A DNA stretch of 10,893 bases from positions 1 through 10,893 of the forward strand of contig JADGJH010001289.1 of assembly GCA_027596945.1 (NCBI GenBank), written 5' to 3'. Source of the stretch: Physocladia obscura (taxonomy: Eukaryota; Chytridiomycota; Chytridiomycetes; Chytridiales; Chytriomycetaceae). Below are positions 1 to 9,700 of this stretch, one piece after another. A program made the translations under genes and the position numbers. The notes beneath the pieces were generated by a model, which did not search any database, had not been told where the DNA came from, and saw only the letters and a program-made list of their open reading frames with translations. How positions within the stretch are numbered: position 1 is the first letter of the stretch; the number at the start of each line of letters is the position of its first letter.

Positions 1-130
1 AATGGAAAAGAACTTGCGGCTGACAAATAGAAGAATAATAAAGGAAAATAAAAGATAATATGATAATAAAATAATAATAATTTCGAGTTAAAATTAGATA
101 AAATTAGTTAATTTCTGTGACACATCATAA

Positions 131-202
131 GCAGTAGTTGTATAGTGGTTATTATGCCTGCCTTCCAAGCATGCGACCCGGGTTCGAGTCCCGGCTACTG
201 CA
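131..202 (+). tRNA. tRNA-Gly (anticodon UCC)
   Basis: A full cloverleaf can be folded. The acceptor stem is a perfect 7 bp pair (GCAGTAG with CTACTGC) followed by discriminator A. The T arm is 5 bp (CCGGG/CCCGG) around the loop TTCGAGT. The anticodon loop CTTCCAA gives anticodon TCC, which reads GGA glycine codons. The internal B box GGTTCGAGTCC (181-191) matches the pol III consensus, and the A box lies within the D arm near 137-148. No intron is present and the CCA end is not encoded, as expected for a nuclear tRNA. The anticodon stem (CCTGC against GCATG) contains one C-U mismatch at the second pair; the pairs on either side are intact. The gene stands alone, with no neighbouring tRNA. Confidence 0.95.
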
Positions 203-1331
203 GTCATTTTGTTTCCGATCGTCTCCGAATTTGCTGCAATAACTTTGTGCCATTCTTTTGTCGAATCCTTATTTCTGCAGATTCTGGTAATAACTAATTT
301 CCAGCTTTATTCAGTTCAGGCAGCATTGAAGAACATGTGCATTATTTCCTCTTTTGATTGTAAGTTGATAATTTTTCCATAATCAGGGCTTGACTGCTTC
401 AATTGTAGGGTCTGTTAGCTTCTTATGCTGGGCAGTGTTTGCAGGTTTAGCTGCCTGCGGTTGAATGAAATATCTTTTGCTATGTTGTGTTCACTTGCTG
501 GGCACAGTCAAACAAAACTGTATTTGCTTTGTCTCTCAACGCTTTTTTTTTAACGACAATGTGTTCAGATATTAGGCATTAACAAATAGGATTGTTTTTT
601 TCTCTGTCATTCCAATCATTTGAACTGTTTGTTTATTTATTTATATTTCCAATTTTATTTGCTTTATTTAATAGCGTATTTAGATGTCAGCAACTAGACT
701 ATATCAAATTTGTTCCCACCTGTCAGCCTTATTTTGTTCCCTGCGGATGCATTCAGAGCTACCTTTGTGATGCTGCAACAGGAAGATAAAGTAAAGTAAA
801 GCCAAAGATTAAATATACACAAATGTAAATAAGTGGTTCCATGAAAAATGATCCAGTAAGTGGAAATGATGAAACTTGGAAGCAGTATTTCAGTATTTCA
901 TGTTATTGTGTTTCCAAATACAGTATAAAAATAGGAATAAATTTTTGTGTACAATTTTATCAAGCTATTTGACCAAATATGTTTTTTTTTTTAATTTTTT
1001 TTTTAAATTTATAAAATTTTCATTTTTGTTCAAGTGTGGCAGTTGTTGATAAATCAAAAACAAAAGGAGTAAAAGATGTTGTCCCACAGAAACTGAAAAT
1101 TACTTATTCATGTTTGAACTGAAATATTATGAGTCGTCATGGCTCTGATTGAAGCCATGTGTAAAATACGTGTTGACCCAATCTTGAATATCGGCCTGCC
1201 AATTCACTTTCAATTCTGAAAATAATCAAAACTAGATAACGTAAATAGACAATGGTTTCTGTTGCACCAGAACAAACAAATCCAAACAAAGACTAAAAAA
1301 AGTCATCATCCAAAAATTGATAGTGAACTAA
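203..1331. other. Intergenic region, no supportable gene
   Basis: This stretch of about 1.1 kb is AT-rich with T and A homopolymers, notably around 980-1020. The only open frame of note (592-789, +) begins at a TTG codon with no ATG. It reads as a hydrophobic stretch followed by five cysteines, and I cannot support it as a gene. Small tandem duplications occur (CAGTATTT twice at about 882-897; TAAAG units near 785-800). The right part must hold the 3' UTR of the permease on the - strand. I found no clear snoRNA or second tRNA. Confidence 0.6.
207..210 (+). terminator. RNA polymerase III T4 terminator of the tRNA
   Basis: A run of four T on the coding strand begins five bases after the last tRNA base. 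This is the minimal pol III termination signal at its usual distance. Confidence 0.7.
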
Positions 1332-3218
1332 TCAAGCAATGGCCCGAATAAGCTTAGCCCATATTGACTGATTGCCTTCCAGTTCCAGCTTCTCATCGGC
1401 AACAGTCTCGTACACACCACCGTTCTTGTTTGTGTCGAAATCAACTGTCAATCTGTCAACTCCGAACGCCAGTTTTCCTGTTGTGGCGTAACTGTAGATT
1501 TTGTAGGCAACCAACGGTACGATGAACAATGGCAGACCAGCTAATTGTCAGTTTATAAAGTTAGTTTCAAATCGAAAGTCAGACGGAACCACTGACCATA
1601 AAACGGCGAATCATATACAACATCGAAATCCGAAAGAGTGGCATTATAGATAAAATATGCCAGCACAAAAACTCCAATAAATAATCCAATGAAGTCAAAA
1701 TACGGGAACCACGGCGCCTTGTAAATCAAATCCTCGTCCCTCCGTCCCTGTGCGCGCCATGCCCACCGGAAATTCAAATGCGTTACCAACACCATCAACC
1801 AAGTGATAAGTCCACTGATGCTGAGAACATTGAGCAAGAAGTTGTACACGATTCCGTTTCCGACATACGCGCCAATCAGCGCGAGCGAGCCCACAAGCGA
1901 CGTGATAACCATGGAAACAATCGGCACACCGCGCGAGGTGGTGTGGCTGAAGATGGCAGGAGCCATACCGTTAGCGGCAATGTTTTGTAGTGTTCGCGAA
2001 CTCGCGTAGATGGCACCGTTGCCGGCACTGAAGACAGAGAGGAGGATGACGGCATTCATGATGTCGGCACCAACTCCGATCCCCGCGTACTGCAGCACAC
2101 GCGTGAAGGGGCTGGTGCGGATGTCGGTGTCGGCGAGCTCGGGATCAGACATTGGGATGATCATGCCGATGAAGAGGAGGGAGAGGATGTAAAAAAGGAG
2201 GATGCGCCAGAATGTTCCTTTGATTGCACGCGGAACGCTGACGGATGGGTTTTTTGCTTCTCCGGCCGTCACGCCAATCAATTCAGAACCGCCTGTTTGT
2301 TTTTTTAAAAGAGCTGTTGCAGTTTTTCTGTTTTTCTCTCTTTTTGAAGGATTATTTACCGTAAGAATAAAAGGCATTCGTAAAACAGCTCAAAATAGCC
2401 AAAAACGACACGACAGGCGCTCCAGGATTGTTATCTGGATTCCAGTTCGAAAATCCAACGGCCCCAAGGTCATGGTTAGCGCCACACACAATTGCAAATG
2501 CAATCAGAATGAAAATCGACACGGACGCTACTTTAATCATACTGAGCCAGTACTCAACCTCGCCATACGCTTTTACGCCCAAGAAATTGAAGGCAATCAG
2601 CAAGATGAGCGCAATCAGCGTGTATATCCACGGCTGCGAATCCGGGGCCCAGTATATCGCGATGGTTCCGAATGTTGAGAGTTCGGCAGGGATTGTGAGT
2701 AGCCATTGAAAATAGTAGTTCCAGCCAAGTGCGAAACCGACCGAGGGATCCAAGAAACGGGTAGCGATTTCACCGAATGCTCCTGACACGGGAACTTGAG
2801 TGCACATTTCACCAATTGCAACGACTGTCAAAAGATTGATGAACATTGGCTTGAAAACAAAAACGAAACAGAAAAAAGACACTGGTATTTCAGAATCACA
2901 TTACCGACAGCATAGACCAAGATTCCAACCAGTATATACGCAATCAAAACACCAAGTGGGCCGGCAACAGCGATAGTCGATCCAGAACTAACAAAGAGAC
3001 CAGTTCCTACACACACACGTACGCACAAAAAAAAATTTAGCATTCACGCTTTAGCCAATCGTAGTTTTTTTACCGATGGTGCCGCCAAGAGCAATCATTT
3101 GCAAATGACGAGTCTCGAGCCCTCTGTGCAGCCGCTTCCCGCTGTTTTGTGCATCGGCTAGTTCGGCAGCGATGGCCAACTCTTCAAGAACCGCTGGATC
3201 CTTCTTTTCGTCGGCCAT
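1332..3218 (-). CDS. Amino-acid permease, YAT/AAT type of the APC superfamily (5 exons)
   Basis: Predicted plasma-membrane (or vacuolar) proton-coupled amino-acid importer. I place exons on the - strand at 3218-3074, 3006-2905, 2824-2360, 2292-1597 and 1540-1332, giving 538 residues, a normal length for the family. All four introns (67, 80, 67 and 56 nt) are phase 1 with GT..AG ends, and the joins restore conserved sequence. The N-terminal cytosolic tail is about 35 residues. HLQMIALGGTIGTGLF (residues 38-53) is the family signature at TM1, GEM (87-89) follows TM2, and FNFLGVKAYGEVEYW and YSYGGSELIGVTAGE lie in the middle. Roughly 12 hydrophobic segments follow in order. The start ATG (MADEKK) is in a good context (GAAATGG); the frame is open further upstream but offers only a GTG. 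The last intron uses an uncommon donor, GTCAGT. Substrate cannot be read from sequence: general or basic amino acids are both possible. Confidence 0.93.
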
Positions 3219-3880
3219 TTCTCTTTTCTTTGTGACCGGCGGTGAGTTTCTTTGGCAACAACAAAAAAAAAGAAATAAAATTTGATGTGGCGACACAAAA
3301 TTATTTTCTTATCGAAAACGATGGTGTAATATCAATTTTTTAAATTTTTACTTTTGATCTTGGCTCTGCGTTTGTTTAGCAATCAAAAAGTTGTTACATT
3401 TTCATTTGATTTCTTGAGCAGAACAAGAGCGCATCATACAGTTGGCCGGACATCTGAGAATAGAACTGGAGACATCTATCATGATCTTATTCACATCAGA
3501 TGGCGTCATAATTTTTTCGAAACTCTGTTATCATTTTGGAAACACACCTGGTACAATCATTCTGAAACACCAACGGCAGTATAAAAAGACACAGAAAAGG
3601 GTGAGGCAGGATTTGTCATGGTAATTTTTCCAGCATTTGTCAGAAAAATGTTCAAATAAACCCTGCTGTGTCTTTCTTGTGATCCGCACATATTCAAGTC
3701 AATAACTGGCGGTCATTGCATGCCCAAAGCGAGGGAAGTCGTGTCTAAATTGTGTCGGCTATGAAATCTGAAAAACTGCGTATCCAGTTTTTTCCAGAAT
3801 AATTATTTTGTGATGGAAGATTTGGGTGTAACAGTTGTGCAATATTATTTCAATTTGAGAAGATGATTTTTCAAAAATTT
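3219..3880. other. Intergenic region: permease 5' side and LRR-gene 3' side
   Basis: About 660 nt lie between the permease start and the LRR stop, both genes reading leftward. The permease promoter must lie in the left part, which is A/T-rich (3240-3360). Open frames on the + strand at 3354-3584 and 3442-3624 begin with TTG codons, overlap each other and resemble no family I know. A TATAAAAA string occurs near 3580 on the + strand, but no + strand gene follows it. Nothing else is supportable. Confidence 0.5.
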
Positions 3881-4630
3881 TCAAGAGAAAAGAGGAAACA
3901 CAAGTGACCACTTGTGCAAATCAGGCAATTCCTTTCCGCCTCCGCAATAACTACTGCTATTCACATACAAAAACTGTAGATTTTTCAATTTTCCCAGTTC
4001 TTGGGGTATCCCACCGATCAAAAAATTGTTTTTTAAATTCAGCGTGTGCATGAACGAAAGTTCGGACAGTTCGCCGGGAATAGTACCGGTCAAATTATTA
4101 TCTCCGAGAGAAAGAACCCTTATATTGATAAGGTGGCGGAGAGTTGATGGAATTGAACCCGAAAGTTTGTTTTGTGAGAGGTCAAGTGTTTGCAGGTATA
4201 CCAGTTTACCAATTGTATCGGGAATATTACCACAAAGATTATTGCTGCGTAAACTGAGAACGGTTAAGTTTAAAAGATGACTGATTCCATGTGGAATTAG
4301 ACCCGTAATGTTCCGAGAATCAAGCATTAAATGCGTGGTTGCGAGTGTCTGTTGAACAGCATAATGTGTTGTGAACTGAAATTGATGTTCAATCGGCCAC
4401 GTAAACCAAATATCCCAAATATTCGATCCTGCAGCAACGGCTGTAATGTGATTCTTGTTGTTAACATTGTCGGTGGCACAGCTTTGTCTGATATTTTCGA
4501 GGGCAAACGACGCCCCGGTTAGACATGCACAGATTCTGCGATTCAGTCGTCTGTACTTGTTAACTTGACTTGGCGGGATATATGCAAAGATTTGTTGGAT
4601 TAACTCATCGGGAATGTGTGTTCGGAACAT
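3881..4630 (-). CDS. F-box-like N-terminus with plant-type leucine-rich repeats
   Basis: A single-exon protein of 249 residues, probably an intracellular protein-binding adaptor. The N-terminus (about residues 5-45: IPDELIQQIFAYIPPSQ, then KYRRLNRRI) has the hydrophobic/proline pattern of an F-box-like motif. After a linker with W-F-T-W at about 74-78 there are five leucine-rich repeats with an exact 24-residue period, starting near residues 98, 122, 146, 170 and 194, plus a partial cap from 218. Each full repeat fits LxxLxLxxNxLxGxIPxxLxxL, the plant-specific LRR class (example: LQTLDLSQNKLSGSIPSTL). No signal peptide or membrane segment follows, so the extracellular receptor role of plant LRRs is unlikely. 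The start is the ATG at 4630; the frame extends nine bases up to a TTG only. The final part (after YCGGGKELPDLHKW) is short, so a C-terminally trimmed family member is possible. Similar proteins are, to my knowledge, numerous in chytrids. Its target is unknown. Confidence 0.85.
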   Translation of the reverse strand: MFRTHIPDELIQQIFAYIPPSQVNKYRRLNRRICACLTGASFALENIRQSCATDNVNNKNHITAVAAGSNIWDIWFTWPIEHQFQFTTHYAVQQTLATTHLMLDSRNITGLIPHGISHLLNLTVLSLRSNNLCGNIPDTIGKLVYLQTLDLSQNKLSGSIPSTLRHLINIRVLSLGDNNLTGTIPGELSELSFMHTLNLKNNFLIGGIPQELGKLKNLQFLYVNSSSYCGGGKELPDLHKWSLVFPLFS

Positions 4631-5224
4631 GTTTTTCAATTTCGGATCAAAAATTCAATGGAAAGGTTGTAGTGGTTGAATGCTAATGTTCACCGCTGCA
4701 GTAATAGTAGCAGTATCAGATATCTTCCGGGTATTTGCTGCGTCCACCGTATCGTTAATGCTCAGCATCAGCCTGTTCTATTCCATAATCTGAACTGACT
4801 GGGCCATCTGGATTACATGATTCCCGCAGGGTTACGTTCCTATCGCTGTATGCAATAGTATAGAACATTACGGCTCTTGGCCTGAGCTCTGTGTGACTAA
4901 CATATGCTTGCGAGATGATCCACAACTTCCAAAGCGAACCTTGACACAAGAATTATTTTGATGCCTTGTGACTGAACAAGAACCACGGTACAAGTTTAGT
5001 TTCTTGGATTGGAAATATTTGCTGTCATAAGTTTATGTTTTGCAAATATTGGTTGCACTAGTTGGCAATTACATCAAGCTTGACCGTGCCAAATTGGTGT
5101 GTGTACTGGGGAGCATGTTACACGGCTGTGTCTGCTTTTGACTGTCCCGATCCATTCGCCTGACTTTTTTTAGAATATATAACTTTCAATCAGCATATCT
5201 GAAAATTTTGTAAACATCATTTAT
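4631..5224. other. Intergenic region upstream of the LRR gene, with an unexplained open stretch
   Basis: The region holds the LRR promoter side and the DUF2358 gene's 3' side. On the - strand, 4949-4755 is open for 64 codons, with a TTG at the start and an internal ATG near 4871. Its composition is less AT-biased than the flanks. The translation resembles nothing I know, so I do not call a gene. A short CAG/TAG-rich patch lies near 4698-4715. The + strand TTTATT at 5220-5225 is a - strand AATAAA that shares one base with the DUF2358 stop codon. Confidence 0.45.
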
Positions 5225-6282
5225 TCATTTGTCTGAATTCAACTGAGGAAGACCATCGTCTTGAGCTGTCGATTGTTTTGCATTTGTTTTTTTTTTCCGA
5301 TCAATCCACCACCGACAAATTTTGGGTACCCATGGTGTCGGAGACATACTTTCAAGGCGATGGTTGATGATGAGTCCAGTCGGGTTATCGAATTTATATA
5401 CAAACACGCCTTCATACACTGACGGCTGAGGAGGTGATAGTGGTGAGAGAATTTTTGCGTACAAAAATTTGTGACGTGGAGTTCCTGTATTATATTGCTT
5501 TTTATTTGCTGTGTCGTGGTGAATTAAACCTGTGACAAACCTTCAAACATCCACCGAACAACTAGTCGTACAGCATCGTCGCGCGGCAGCAGATTGGCAG
5601 CAGCACTACCTTCATTGCTGTCGTTGGAATCAGAAACGCGTGGACGACGTCGCCAGACTGACCGAGGCTCTTTGTTGTCAGAATGAGGTGTTGGATGGAT
5701 GGACGAGTTTGGCGAAGAAGATGGAGAAGGAAAAGAAGAATAATCGTCGTCTAAATCTGAGTCACGGAGTGGGCCACCGATAATGTTTTTGCAACGGATG
5801 ATTTCGATTGATGCGTCGTGGTAATATGCAATCAGGATAAGACGGAGGATGGCAATAAGATAACCGTATGCGATACGGCCAGTAACAAGATGGCTGTTTT
5901 TTTGAGATCGTTGTTGTGGGGATGGTGGTACTGGTGTTGTTTGGTTTGCAAGGATTGATGCGGCATGGAATGGATCGGTGAAAGAGATTTGGCGATGATA
6001 GATAGACCATGTTGTCAAGCCTTTAATTCCGCGTGTTGAAAGTTTGAAAAAATCAGTGTCGAGATCGTGTTGTATAGTTTCTGTCGCGAGTCCAATCTGA
6101 GCCCAGTTTACGTTGCTGTTTCCTTCGTCAGTGGTGTAGCTGCGAACACGGAATCCTATACCCAGCCAGCGTGCAGGTGGGTAAATCGAATAAAATGCAG
6201 AGGAAAAGTTGCACTTGCTGTGTAGAGTGATTGATCCGATTGACACTTTTGCGCTTCGCGCTGCCAACAAACAAACTGTCAT
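5225..6282 (-). CDS. DUF2358 (C6orf136-like) family protein with mitochondrial-type presequence, 2 exons
   Basis: Exons 6282-5541 and 5484-5225 join across a 56 nt phase-1 intron (GTTTGT..ACAG), giving 333 residues. The join creates RWMFEGTPRHKF (residues 243-254), matching the W-x-x-x-G-x-P-R core I recall for DUF2358. Other family-like parts are SIYHRQISFTDPF (93-105), GRIAYGYLIAILRL (135-148) followed by a strand ending EIIR, and VYEGVFVYKFDNPTGLIINH (270-289) ending LESMSPTP. Residues 1-50 contain no acidic residue, are rich in S/R/K, and end in FRVRSYTTDE, like a cleaved mitochondrial matrix presequence. A low-complexity Asp/Ser/Pro-rich insert (about 172-232) splits the domain. The molecular role of the family is not known. 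An upstream exon (6450-6393, ATG, donor GTGAGT, joined at 6335) could add 37 in-frame residues; I prefer the ATG at 6282 because it gives the cleaner presequence. The gene diverges from the kinase on its right. Confidence 0.82.
5587..5769 (-). repeat. Low-complexity Asp/Ser/Pro/Asn-rich insert in the DUF2358 protein
   Basis: Residues about 172-232 run from an acidic patch (DSDLDDD) through Ser-Pro strings (SSFPSPSSSPNSS) to a basic RRRP and a Ser/Asn/Asp stretch. It falls between two parts that appear contiguous or closely spaced in the family, so it is probably a disordered surface loop. Confidence 0.6.
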
Positions 6283-6772
6283 CTCTGTGGTGGAGATGAA
6301 TGTTGTGTCAGAATTTGTCCAACTTTTGAAAACACCTCAAATCTATGATGCCAGTTATGTCAATTATTTAGGGTTTTCAAAATACTACTCACTGTACAAT
6401 AGAAAAATCTTCGATATGCGCGAAAGGAAGCTCGATGGTGAGAACGGCATATCACCGGAAACCAATTAAAATTTATGTACCGGCCTTGCATTTGATCATG
6501 TTATTTTTACTGTATGCCTATATTTGAACTTATTCAAATATTACATAAGTAATTATTTTCTTTGGATTGGCCCAAACACTCTTTGGTTGGTTGTGTTTCG
6601 AAAATTTTTGTGAATTCAACCAATTTCCAGCAACCAAACCAAGGGCAGAACACAGATCGCACACTGCGCTTCCGTCTGAATTCACGAACATTCAGTAAAG
6701 AAACTATCGGCAGCTATTGATTTATCGACTGATTAACACTTTGTAACACGATACTTCCGAGTAAATAAACAA
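6283..6772. promoter_or_regulatory. Probable divergent promoter region between the DUF2358 and DYRK genes
   Basis: About 490 nt separate the two divergent start codons, so both promoters must lie here unless an upstream exon exists. A CCAAT motif is present on the + strand at 6620-6624 and its complement ATTGG at 6566-6570. An inverted repeat GTGAATTCA (6610-6618) / TGAATTCAC (6677-6685) and approximate inverted copies of TTGGTTGG (6583-6590) / CAACCAAACCAAGG (6631-6644) are clustered in the same 100 bases. No convincing TATA box is seen at a fitting distance. The kinase start has an A-rich leader (AAACAAATGG). The left part could hold a 5' exon of the DUF2358 gene. Confidence 0.5.
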
Positions 6773-9700
6773 ATGGATCCGTCAGAACACAACGAAGGAA
6801 GCATGCTTCGTGCGCGCTCGCGAAACCGGGCCAGTCGAGCGAGCAACAATCATTTAGATCAGACCACTCATATGCAAAATAACAGTCACAGCCCGCACCA
6901 CAGTCTGGTAATTCCCGTACCGCAAGGTTCCTCAGTTCCAACTTCCGCTTCTGCCCTTGCGTCAGCCGCCGCTTCATCAGGCAACGGCCGTTTAGCCGAA
7001 CCAGAATATCAGCCGCCACAACCTGTAAATACGTCTTCCAGAGATCGCGAGTGAGTATTGAGTATTGTATTGCATCGTGATGTTGTCTTAAGCCGTCCGT
7101 TCAATTTTCTCTCCCACTTTTCTATCAACAGTGGGAAGGAGCGCCGCTTGTCGCTAGGTGGCATTCTCAAAAACTCTAACGCAAACAAACACTCGTCAGT
7201 GCTTGGCGTTGTTGTGGAAACTACTACTGGATCAACCTCCACAACACTTAAGCCAAATGCCGTATCGATGCATCGATCATCCACATTCACCGCATCTTCA
7301 AATGCAACTAATAGCTCAACCGTAGTTTCAGGTTCCACTTCTAGCGGCGTACGGCGCTCGGTGGCAATACAGATTCCTGGCGCGAATCTGACGAACGTAG
7401 CTGGTGCAATGTCTGCTGGTGTTACACAGCACCCCCATCCGCCACCTGCTTCTCAGTCACAGCAACATCGTCTTTCAATGTCCGTACATACGCGTTCAAT
7501 GACAAATACTTCGGGTGTTACTGTTTCAACCCCTGCACCAAATCACTTTTATCAACAGCAACAGCAAATGCTCAACCCAAACTACAGACAAATTCAGCCA
7601 CAAATTCCATCATCTCCTGCCACTCCCGTTGCGTCACTTAACCTACAAATACAATCGCAGCAACAACCAACCCCTGCACCAACGCCAACCCCATCAACAC
7701 CAGTTCCACAACAAACGTCGCCGACTCCGCCGTCCCTAAAGCTCCCACTGTCACCGGAAATTACAGTTCAATACTACAGAGATCTACTTACCCCCTATGA
7801 ATTGCAAGAGGTGTTTCAGTATCCCCACATCTACTTTGCTGGTGCGATGGGTGTTGAGAAAATTGGTTCACCGAGAAGAAAATCTGGTGCGATCGGCACT
7901 GCTCATCCAGAAAATTTGACCAAAGAGGACATCAATGGCATTTTTAATAATGGTTAGAAGAAAATGGGAAACCAGCGATTCTTTCAAGCTTGGCTCACAT
8001 TTTTTTTGTTTCAATTTTCACCAGGATTTGATGATTCGCGCGGTGATTATTACTATACTAGTCATGATCACATTGGATACCGATACGAATGCATTTCGAT
8101 ACTAGGGAAAGGATCATTTGGGCAAGCCCTTAAATGCTTTGATCACAAAACAAAGACTATTGTGGCTCTTAAAATCATTAGAAACAAAAAACGATTCGAA
8201 AAGCAAGGTGTGGTCGAAGTGAAAGTGCTAGATCGATTGAGAAAAGAGGTTCGTTTTTTCTTTTTTTTCTTTCAATTTGTTGATGACTAAAATTTGTTTT
8301 TTAATATTATTTTATATTCACAGGATGCTGACCAATCTCATAACTTAGTACATATGCAAGACAGCTTTTATTTTCGAGGACATTTATGCATTACTTTCGA
8401 ACTCCTGGGAATTAATTTGTATGAATGGGTCAAGTCTGGGGGGTTCCGCGGAATTCACATGGGCGTTTTAAAAATTTTTACTGTCCAGATTTTGGAATGC
8501 TTGAAACTGCTTTATAGAATCAAAACTGTGCACTGCGACATGAAACCAGAAGTGAGTTGCAAAAAAATAATAATTCTGTATTGTTTGATTTTTTAATTCT
8601 TTTCTATTTCAGAATATTTTACTTTGCGATCCAAGTTTTCTTCAACCTCAAAAATGCGACCTCGTTCCATCATCATCAACGGGTCTTCCTCGCTCATTTA
8701 TTGATCCCGATTTCAACCCCGGTAACCCGCTGTATGATATCAAAGTTATTGATTTTGGATCTGCATGTTACGAACATGAAAAAATTTACACATATGTACA
8801 AAGTCGATTTTATCGATCTCCGGAAGTAATTCTGGGAATTCCCTACACTGTGGCCATTGACATGTGGTCTCTTGGATGTATTCTCGCGGAGCTTTTGACC
8901 GGTTACCCACTCTTTCCTGGCGAAAATGAACAAGAGCAGCTCGCATGTATTATGGAAATTAAAGGAGTTCCACCTGAATATATAATCGATCGTGGATCGC
9001 GACGTAAGCTCTTCTTCGATCATTACCAGCCACGTTCTTTTACGAATAGCAAAGGAAAAAAGCGACGACCTGCCACTAAGAGTCTGTCACATATTTTGCG
9101 GACTACTGACGTTCTTTTTCTTGATTTTATCGAACGTTGCTTACATTGGGATCATGAACGACGGATGAAGCCAGAGGAAGCAATGAATCATGAATGGATA
9201 AATGGAATTCCGCCAGCCCCGGCAGCGATATCGCCGCTTCCTTCCAGCTCGCGCGTTTCAAGTCCATCCAGTGGAAAATACAGTTTTGGTGACCTCATGA
9301 CCAGTGCAGCAAACTCAATTGTTAACAGACGGCGTGAATTATCTCTTTCGACCAACCAGGCACCGAATCCAGTGGCAGTTGAAGCGCGGCAAAAGAAAAC
9401 GCAATCTATTGCTGTTCCTGAAGCCGCCGCAGCAACAGCAGCATCTGGGGAACCCAGTTACTGGAAGGCAAGCTTTTCAAATTGGAGACGGATTGGATCC
9501 ATTTCAGGGCCATCATCTACAAGCAAAAATGTCGATAAAAAAGGTTCGGAAGCAAATATTCGACGCGACGATCAGCCGCTTTCGTCTATCCCCGCTGCTA
9601 CTGTCCCTTCTATGAAACGTGCGAATAGTTATCGAACTTCACAAGCCTATACTGATCAGTCGCTGCAGCAGCAGCAAGCTGCTAATAGTCACAGACAATC

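Noticed and set aside
592..789. Small + strand frame: hydrophobic start then five cysteines, like a secreted cysteine-rich peptide
   Set aside because: It has no ATG (starts at TTG), lies in T-rich DNA that makes hydrophobic codons by chance, and no clear splice acceptor or promoter supports it.
2202..2678. A 158-codon + strand frame across the permease
   Set aside because: It is antisense to conserved permease exons 3 and 4 and runs through intron 3; its translation resembles no family I know.
3219..3296. Permease start 26 codons further upstream
   Set aside because: That start would be GTG and its added residues (FLFFCCCQRN) are unlike a permease N-terminus; the ATG at 3218 has a good context.
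3354..3624. Two overlapping + strand frames between permease and LRR gene, with a TATAAAAA string near 3580
   Set aside because: Both start at TTG codons, resemble no family and overlap; the TATA-like string has no gene downstream on its strand.
5526..5541. Alternative donor CACAG|GTTTAA for the DUF2358 intron
   Set aside because: It is phase 0 and would shift the second exon out of the frame that encodes the conserved family end; only the GTTTGT donor keeps it.
5532..5783. A + strand frame of 83 codons across the DUF2358 gene
   Set aside because: Antisense shadow of the low-complexity part of the - strand gene.
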